A DNA stretch of 5,041 bases from Actinomycetota bacterium (GTDB taxonomy: Bacteria; Actinomycetota; Acidimicrobiia; Acidimicrobiales; GCA-2861595): positions 1,015-6,055 of the forward strand of contig JADDQT010000126.1 in NCBI GenBank assembly GCA_016781225.1, read 5' to 3'. Both the position numbers and the translations under genes were made by a program. Position 1 is the stretch's first letter. Each line of letters begins with the position of its first letter. The notes beneath the pieces are model-generated. The model saw only the letters and a program-made list of their open reading frames with translations, searched no databases and was not told the origin of the DNA. Shown here one piece after another: positions 1-5,041 of this stretch.

Positions 1-3
1 GCG

Positions 4-3000
4 TCAGCGGCTGGCCTGGCTGTCTCGACCGGTAGCTGACTGTCCGGCCTCGCAGAACGGCAGGAAGTCACAGCGAGCACACCAGTCGCCGGGGGTGGCG
101 TGGAAGCGGCGCTCGGCCACACCCTCCAGCCAACCGGCGAGCGACGAGCGCACCGCGTCGATCCGCTCGGTGTCCCAGGTACGGGTGTCCAGCTCGGCGG
201 GGCCGCCGGCGCGCAGATAGCAGTTCGTGGTGCGCAGCTGGTCGGGGTCCTCGTCCCAGGCCTCCACGGCGGCGAGGGCGTAGAGGCCCAGCTGCACGCC
301 CGCACCCGCGTCGCCGGGGACCGGGCGCAGGCCGGTCTTCCAGTCCACGAGCTCCGTCCGGACGTCGCGCCGGTACACGGCGTCGACCCGGCCTCGGATG
401 AGACGGCTGCCGAGCACCAGCTCGAAGGGTGCTTCCACGGCGATCGGCGAAGCGTCGGGGTAGGGGCTGGTCAGGAAGGACGCCTGGAGGGCAGCCGGTG
501 ACGGCACACCACCATCCGAGCCGGGGTCGTCAGCACCTCCGGCATCGGGCAAGCTCCGGTGCTCGGCGACCTCGGGTCCGCGGACGCCGGCGGAGCCCTC
601 GATCCGGTCCTCGATCCGGTCCTCGATCCACCCGTGCACCTCGGTGCCGAGCCGTGCGGCTGGCGACGGTGGCCTGGGGAGAGGTCGCACCGCCGACCAG
701 TAGTACTGCAAGGGGCAGCGGGCGTAGGTCACGAGGTCCGTGACCGAGAAGATGGTGGGCACCGGCCGAGCCTGCGCCGCCGGAAGGCGGCGCCGGTGTC
801 GGAACCCAATGGCGATGGCGTCGTCGTCCACCTCGACCGGTGCGGCAACGGAAGGGATCGTCGAGTCCCGTCGCCGTTCCTTGGCCGCCGTGGCCGGGTC
901 GACGGAGGGAGGGTCGTGGCGGAAGCGCTCTTTCACCAGGTCCGCCTGGGCGGCGACGAACTCGTAGAACTCCGAGGGTCCCTGAGGCTCGGCCGGTCCC
1001 GGGTACCAGTGGGCGGCCGAGCAAACCAGTCGCCGCCGGGCCCGAGTGCAGGCAACATAGAAAAGGCGCCATTCCTCGTCGGACCGGCGCCGCCGGACCT
1101 CGGCCGTGATGGCGGCCTCCGTGCTGGCCTTGCGCCAGTGGGGCATTCCCTCGTCGTCGGGCCGGACCCACCAGGGCAGGGTGGAGGCCCGGCTCAGGGG
1201 ATTGTCCCCGGCGCGGCTGTCCGGGAAGATGCCCCCTCCCCGCCCCGATCCGCCGGCCAGTCCCGGCACCCAGACGCAATCGAACTCCAGGCCCTTTGCC
1301 TGGTGGACGGTCATCACCCGGACCGCGTCCTCGCCCGTGCCGTGGGCCTCGGCGAGCTCCTCCTCGGTCTCGTCCAGGAGCTGGAGGTACTCCACGAAGG
1401 CGAGGAGGCCCGGGTCGCCCGCCACCGGATCGAAGCGGGCGGCCAGGTCGTAGAAGCGCAGGAGGTTCTCCCTGCCCTTCTCACCGGCTGCGCTCCACAG
1501 CCCGGTCTGCTGGGTCACGGCCTCGGCCAGGTCCAGCACCGACAGCCGGGCAGCCAGCGACGACAGCGATCGACGCTCACGGCAGAAGGCCTCCAGCCGG
1601 CCGCGGCCCGCTGGCGAGAGGCCGGTCACGGTGTCGAGCTCCTCCAGCACGTCGGCCAGCTCCAAGCGCTCTTCGCCGGAGACGCGAAGCTCATGAGCTC
1701 GCCTGGCCAGGGCGGCCAGGTCCCGCCAGCCCAGGCGGTAGCGAGGGCCCTGGAGGAGGCGAAGCAGGGCTACCGACGACGAGAGGTCGGCCAGGACCTC
1801 CATCCAGGACACGAGGTCCACGATCTCGGGGCGGTCGAGAAGGCCGCCGGCGCCCATCACATCGGTGGGCACGCCCTCATCCTCGAGGGCGGCGGCAACT
1901 GCTCCGATGAGGCGGCGCTTCCGGCACAGGACGGCGTGGCGGGCCCAGGGCGTGCCGAGGTCGCGGACCTGGCGCGCCACCTCGGCCGCCTCCTCGGCGT
2001 CGTCGGCGGCCAGGAAGCACTCGATGGTGGTCGAGTCGGCGCCGGGCAACGCCGCCAGCCGCTTGGGCAACGCCGCCGGCACCTTCGCCTGGATGCGGTT
2101 GGCCAGCTCGACGAGCTCGGGCCCGGAGCGGCGATTGGTCTCCAGAGGCATGCGCTCGGCGGGAGGGAAGTGGTCGGCGAAGGCGAAGATGTTGCCCAGG
2201 TGGGCGCCCCGGAAGGCGTAGATCGACTGCATGTCGTCGCCCACCGCGGTGACCGCGGACCCAGGCGGGTAGATGTGCTGGAGCAGGACCCGCTGGGCGT
2301 AGTTGGTGTCCTGGTACTCGTCCAGGAGGGCGACGGGATGCCGGCGGTGCAACGCCGACGCCAGCTGGGGCTCCTGGCCGAGGAGGCGGACGGCCAGCGC
2401 CACCTGGTCGCCGTAGTCGATGAGGTTGCGCTCCCTCTTCCGCCGCTCGTAGGCCGAGACCACCTGGCACAGCTCCAGGCGACTGGCCGCGGTCTCCCGC
2501 TGGCGCTGCCACCTGCCCGTGGCCATGACCTCCTCGCAGTCGGCCACCACCTCCTCCACCTTCACCAGGTGGTCGGCGCAATGTGACGCCAGGGCCAGGG
2601 CGTCATTCACCACGAGGGACGGGACGAAGCTGCTCCGGCGCTGGAACCGGAACTCGTCGAACACGGAGAAGAGCAGCTGCCACGCCTGGGCCCGGTTGAG
2701 CACCTGCGTCCCCGGGTCGAGGCCGAGCTCCAGGCCGTGGGCCGCCACCAGGGCGGCCCCGAAGGCGTGGTAGGTGGAAATCGTGACGTCGGCATCAGCC
2801 CCGAGCCGCTCGCGTACCCGCTCCTTCAGGTTGGCCGCCGCCTTGTTGGTGAAGGTGAGGCCGAGGATCTGGTGCGGCTCGGCCAGGCCCCGGTGCACCA
2901 GGGCGAGCATGCGGGCAGCCATGACCGTGGTCTTCCCCGTCCCCGCGCCGGCCACCACCAGCAGGCCCGACAGGGGATGCTCGATGACGGCGCGCTGGTC

Positions 3001-3042
3001 GTTCGTAGGGGTGAAGCTCGGCACGGGGGGGTCATCGCTCAC
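4..3042 (-). CDS. adnB: AdnB-like ATP-dependent helicase-nuclease, lead motor subunit (UvrD-like helicase + RecB-type Fe-S nuclease)
   Basis: This 1012-residue protein is predicted to be the catalytic motor subunit of an AdnAB-type double-strand-break resection complex. It would translocate on DNA with ATP, unwind it and cut one strand. Helicase motifs run in order: Q-motif FTPTNDQ (10-16), Walker A AGAGTGKTT (31-39, K37), LTFTNKAA (62-69), STYHAFG (89-95), Walker B LLDEYQDT (239-246), VGDDMQSIYAFRGA (267-280), ETNRRS (301-306), motif V VMTVHQAKGLEF (576-587) and motif VI LFYVACTRAR (660-669, arginine finger R667). All look functional. The C-terminal nuclease domain (about 764-1000) has GTEVH (H803), E870, GRVD (D887), DWK (D900, K902) and Q917/Y921. 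Four cysteines (C776, C988, C991, C997) fit the AddB-type Fe-S fold. The GTG start at 3042 is chosen because it follows a strong ribosome site and overlaps the upstream stop by 4 bp; the next in-frame Met is residue 41, inside the motor. Length is close to mycobacterial AdnB (about 1100). Alternatives are an unspecified UvrD/RecB-family helicase-nuclease or a remote AddA homologue. Confidence 0.9.
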   Translation of the reverse strand: MSDDPPVPSFTPTNDQRAVIEHPLSGLLVVAGAGTGKTTVMAARMLALVHRGLAEPHQILGLTFTNKAAANLKERVRERLGADADVTISTYHAFGAALVAAHGLELGLDPGTQVLNRAQAWQLLFSVFDEFRFQRRSSFVPSLVVNDALALASHCADHLVKVEEVVADCEEVMATGRWQRQRETAASRLELCQVVSAYERRKRERNLIDYGDQVALAVRLLGQEPQLASALHRRHPVALLDEYQDTNYAQRVLLQHIYPPGSAVTAVGDDMQSIYAFRGAHLGNIFAFADHFPPAERMPLETNRRSGPELVELANRIQAKVPAALPKRLAALPGADSTTIECFLAADDAEEAAEVARQVRDLGTPWARHAVLCRKRRLIGAVAAALEDEGVPTDVMGAGGLLDRPEIVDLVSWMEVLADLSSSVALLRLLQGPRYRLGWRDLAALARRAHELRVSGEERLELADVLEELDTVTGLSPAGRGRLEAFCRERRSLSSLAARLSVLDLAEAVTQQTGLWSAAGEKGRENLLRFYDLAARFDPVAGDPGLLAFVEYLQLLDETEEELAEAHGTGEDAVRVMTVHQAKGLEFDCVWVPGLAGGSGRGGGIFPDSRAGDNPLSRASTLPWWVRPDDEGMPHWRKASTEAAITAEVRRRRSDEEWRLFYVACTRARRRLVCSAAHWYPGPAEPQGPSEFYEFVAAQADLVKERFRHDPPSVDPATAAKERRRDSTIPSVAAPVEVDDDAIAIGFRHRRRLPAAQARPVPTIFSVTDLVTYARCPLQYYWSAVRPLPRPPSPAARLGTEVHGWIEDRIEDRIEGSAGVRGPEVAEHRSLPDAGGADDPGSDGGVPSPAALQASFLTSPYPDASPIAVEAPFELVLGSRLIRGRVDAVYRRDVRTELVDWKTGLRPVPGDAGAGVQLGLYALAAVEAWDEDPDQLRTTNCYLRAGGPAELDTRTWDTERIDAVRSSLAGWLEGVAERRFHATPGDWCARCDFLPFCEAGQSATGRDSQASR
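597..629 (-). repeat. 12-bp direct tandem repeat, about 2.75 copies, in frame inside the AdnB-like nuclease domain
   Basis: The plus-strand unit ctcgatccggtc repeats perfectly with period 12 across 33 bases. Because 12 is a multiple of three it keeps the frame and encodes IEDRIEDRIEG at residues 806-816. This lies directly after nuclease motif GTEVH and opens an Asp/Gly/Pro-rich segment that runs to about residue 850. The repeat probably arose by slippage in a loop that tolerates length change; copy number could vary between strains. Confidence 0.85.
3039..3042 (-). other. GTGA stop/start overlap joining the two subunit genes
   Basis: The TGA stop of the AdnA-like frame (3039-3041) and the GTG start of the AdnB-like frame (3040-3042) share bases, giving a 4-bp overlap. 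Such junctions are typical of operon genes whose products form one complex. No room exists for a separate promoter or terminator between them, so one transcript probably carries both. Confidence 0.9.
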
Positions 3043-5041
3043 TCCTGGCCCACCTCCCGGCCCTCCGGCCACAGAGGGCAAAGCCGGTGGAACTCGCAGT
3101 GGTCGCAGTCGGCGTCGATCTGGGGGCCGATCTCCTCGGCCCTGATCCGAGCGGCGACGGCCAGGATCCACTCCTCGGTGGCTCGGGCGTGGCCGGGGGT
3201 TATCTCCTGCTCCAAGGGCGTCATGGTGCGCAGGTGCAGGAGGCGCAGCTGGCGTACGGGTCCCCACTCGGCCAGCTCGGTGTCCAGCGACGCGCCCAGG
3301 TGGTAGGTGGCGAGTTGTAGGTCGCCGGCTACGTCGGCGGGCCTCGGCTTGTGCTTGCCGCTCTTGTAGTCCACGACACGCAGCCCCTCGCCGTCGTCGC
3401 TGCGGTCGACCCGGTCTATGCGGCCACTGAGGCGGTGAGGGCCAACCTCGACGGCGAAAGGGTGCTCGGTGGCCAGCACCTCCGGTGCGTCGGCCGTGCC
3501 GCCTTCGTGGTCCCACCACAGGTCCAACATGGCGAACAGGTCGCGGCGGGCCTCCTCGAGCTGGGGACGGAACGGAGCCAGGTCGTCGCTCCAGCACTCC
3601 TGGGCCACCTGGTGGAGGCGATCCCTCGTGCGCTCCTCCGGACGCACCGGCCCAGCGGGATCACAGAAGCGATCCAGCACGGCATGCACCAGGTTCCCGA
3701 GGTTGGCGTGGACACCGCCCGGGCCCCGGACGCCGAGGCCGTAACGGTAGGCGTGCTTGAGGGGGCAGTCCTGGTAGGTGTCGAGCTGGCTGGCCGACAG
3801 CGAGAGCGCGTCGTCCGGCCACATGGGGGAGGCGCCCGCGGTAGGCGGGAGGGCCACCTGCGGCGGGCCGTGCTCCAGGGGGATTTGCGCTTCTCGCTCC
3901 TGCCAGCCTTCGACGAAGCGGCTTAGCAGCACGCCCGGCTCCGGCGCAGACACGCCAACCAGGACTCCGGTGGCCCGATCCGCGGCCGAGGCGAACAGTC
4001 GCCGCTCCTCGTGAAGGGGCGCCAGCTGGCGATCATCCCCGGAGCCGCGCTGGTCGAGGGCCGACACGTCGAAGAACCGCACGACCTCGCCCACTCGGGG
4101 AAGCTCACCCTCGACGCAGCCGGCGACGACGACGGTGTGCCACTCCTGACCAGCAGCGGCAGGGATCGACGTGACGGTGACGGTGGCCGGCGCCACCGGT
4201 CCGGCAACCCAGGGGTCCGGTCCGCCGGAGGGCGCTTCGAGCAGAGCCAGGTAGTCGTCGAGCGTGGTGCCGGGGTGTTGCTCGACGTGGCGGCTCACGC
4301 CATCCAAGAAGGTGCGTACGGCGTCGAGAGCGCGCTCCTCGGCGGAGGTGGCGGGCTGCTCGGGCCCGTGGACCAGGTGCCCCAGGCCCAAGCTGAAGGC
4401 CCGGTGGGCGAGCATCCCCACGTCATCGGTGGCCACCCGAGCGGCCAGGGCGTCGCGTATCGACACCAGGCCGGCAAGAGCGGGGTGGTCCTCCAAGGCG
4501 GTACCCGAAGCGTTAGTCGCCCGGCGCAGCCGGCGTACCGTGCCGGGGTCGAGATCGGTGAGCGCGGAGCTCAGGAGCCGTCCGACGGCGCCGGCATCAC
4601 CATTGACCCAGCGCAGAAGATCGATCACGCTTCGCACCGCCGGGTCATCGGCCAGCGGAGAGGTTGTGGGTGCGACCGGGATCCCGTGGCGTTCCAGGGC
4701 TCGGGTGATGGCCCGGGCTCGCCGGCCGAGCCCACGCACGAGTACGGCCATGTCCTCCCAGTCCACACCTGCGCCGTGGGCGGCCAGCAGCTCGCCGGCC
4801 ACGGCTTCGGGCTCGGTGGAGGGATGGCGGCAACGCACGACCATGGGAGGGGCAGGCCGGCGGAAGGGCGCTTCGAGGACGACCTCGACGTCCGGATCCA
4901 GGCTCTGGAAGCAGACCGGCGTGGACCCCCGTGCCGTGTCGACGGCACCCTCCGGGTTGCCCGCCACCGTGACGCTGGCCGTCGTGGCGCCGGCTCCGGT
5001 GGTGCCTACCTCACCTGCCGGCATGAGCCGGCGGACCAGTT
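3039..5041 (-). CDS. adnA: AdnA-like helicase-nuclease subunit, C-terminal 666 residues (5' end cut off by the window edge)
   Basis: This is the partner subunit of the AdnB-like protein encoded just downstream. The frame stays open to the window edge (LVRRL precedes the Met at 5022-5024), so that Met is internal and roughly the first 400 residues, with Walker A and B, lie outside. Numbering from that Met, the visible part holds a helicase 2A-like segment (MAVLVRG, 92-98), a helical 2B-like region and a degenerate motif V (SIPAAAGQEW, 286-295, lacking the usual His and Lys). Motif VI is also altered (EERRLFASAADRA, 339-351, R350 kept). A complete nuclease domain follows (about 405-655): SASQLDTYQDCP, H447, E520, GRID (D537), DYK (D552, K554) and Q570/Y574. 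The Fe-S cysteines are C420, C640, C643 and C649. Weak motifs V and VI with an intact nuclease fit AdnA, whose motor is known to be subordinate to AdnB's. The name rests on motif pattern and gene order; the unseen N-terminus would settle whether its ATP site is intact. Confidence 0.85.
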   Translation of the reverse strand, partial: LVRRLMPAGEVGTTGAGATTASVTVAGNPEGAVDTARGSTPVCFQSLDPDVEVVLEAPFRRPAPPMVVRCRHPSTEPEAVAGELLAAHGAGVDWEDMAVLVRGLGRRARAITRALERHGIPVAPTTSPLADDPAVRSVIDLLRWVNGDAGAVGRLLSSALTDLDPGTVRRLRRATNASGTALEDHPALAGLVSIRDALAARVATDDVGMLAHRAFSLGLGHLVHGPEQPATSAEERALDAVRTFLDGVSRHVEQHPGTTLDDYLALLEAPSGGPDPWVAGPVAPATVTVTSIPAAAGQEWHTVVVAGCVEGELPRVGEVVRFFDVSALDQRGSGDDRQLAPLHEERRLFASAADRATGVLVGVSAPEPGVLLSRFVEGWQEREAQIPLEHGPPQVALPPTAGASPMWPDDALSLSASQLDTYQDCPLKHAYRYGLGVRGPGGVHANLGNLVHAVLDRFCDPAGPVRPEERTRDRLHQVAQECWSDDLAPFRPQLEEARRDLFAMLDLWWDHEGGTADAPEVLATEHPFAVEVGPHRLSGRIDRVDRSDDGEGLRVVDYKSGKHKPRPADVAGDLQLATYHLGASLDTELAEWGPVRQLRLLHLRTMTPLEQEITPGHARATEEWILAVAARIRAEEIGPQIDADCDHCEFHRLCPLWPEGREVGQE
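3050..3058 (-). promoter_or_regulatory. Ribosome binding site of the AdnB-like gene, inside the end of the AdnA-like gene
   Basis: Read on the minus strand, GGGAGGTGG lies 7 bases before the GTG start at 3042. It is a near-complete anti-16S match and sits within the last codons of the upstream gene. With the GTGA stop/start overlap at 3039-3042 it implies translational coupling, so ribosomes ending on the AdnA-like frame can restart on the AdnB-like frame. The site decides the start: no comparable signal with a gene junction supports the long in-frame extension that runs up to 3597. Confidence 0.8.

Noticed and set aside
1..3. Possible terminator after the AdnB-like gene
   Set aside because: Only 3 bases remain after the stop codon, so nothing can be judged.
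1877..2581. A 234-codon minus-strand open frame overlapping the AdnB-like helicase core
   Set aside because: It is a frame-shifted reading of the real gene, Gly/Arg/Pro-rich, with no domain signature; the overlapping frame carries motifs II and III and is clearly the coding one.
559..2586. A 675-codon open frame on the plus strand, antisense to the AdnB-like gene
   Set aside because: It mirrors a conserved minus-strand gene with clear helicase motifs. Its translation has the Gly/Arg/His/Pro/Leu-rich look of an antisense shadow in GC-rich DNA and shows no recognisable motif.
3351..3926. A 191-codon plus-strand open frame antisense to the AdnA-like nuclease
   Set aside because: The opposite strand encodes the conserved GRID and DYK nuclease motifs; this frame shows no domain and starts without a convincing ribosome site.
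4168..4188. Short gtgacg-type hexamer repeat in the AdnA-like gene
   Set aside because: It encodes the alternating Thr/Val strand before motif V and is explained by protein sequence; there are too few copies to call a repeat element.
5022..5024. The ATG here as the true start of the AdnA-like protein
   Set aside because: The frame is open upstream to the window edge (LVRRL), and a start here would leave a protein without Walker A and B, unlike its family. It is best read as an internal Met of a truncated gene.
1..5041. A novel defence or mobile system
   Set aside because: RecB-type nucleases and UvrD-like helicases also occur in defence islands, but here the intact motif set, dual Fe-S nucleases, gene order and coupling fit the conserved AdnAB repair locus, and no transposase, integrase, toxin or CRISPR sequence is present.

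Overview
The window is a high-GC stretch (roughly 70 % by eye) that is coding almost end to end on the minus strand. It holds two consecutive large DNA-repair genes. Each encodes a UvrD-like (superfamily 1A) motor region fused to a C-terminal RecB-type PD-(D/E)XK nuclease with a four-cysteine iron-sulfur signature. This arrangement, with the poorer motor upstream and the complete motor downstream, matches the actinobacterial AdnA-AdnB helicase-nuclease, a dimeric double-strand-break resection machine known from mycobacteria. GC content, GTG start, G/C-rich third positions and the gene pair point to an actinobacterium. I cannot place it further; a non-mycobacterial lineage such as Acidimicrobiia is only a guess.

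Layout, in the direction of transcription (right to left). From the right edge (5041) down to 3039 lies the C-terminal part of the AdnA-like subunit, truncated by the window end. Its visible part starts in the second helicase domain; motor motifs V and VI are degenerate, and a complete Fe-S nuclease domain follows. Its stop codon overlaps the GTG start of the next gene in a GTGA junction (3039-3042), with a strong GGGAGGTGG ribosome site at 3050-3058. From 3042 down to 4 lies the complete AdnB-like subunit of 1012 residues, with all SF1A helicase motifs intact and a complete Fe-S nuclease domain. Only 3 bases remain after its stop, so no terminator or downstream gene can be judged. No gap over 300 bases lacks a gene, and I see no RNA gene, mobile element, CRISPR array or promoter.

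The two products are expected to form one heterodimer. The AdnB motor would drive translocation from a DNA end and the two nucleases would cut the unwound strands, preparing ends for recombination repair. The tight translational coupling fits equal production of two obligate partners. This is a conserved housekeeping repair locus, not an evident new system. The points worth a second look are the motor asymmetry, a small in-frame tandem repeat inside the AdnB nuclease domain, and a start-site trap that would lengthen AdnB by 185 false residues.
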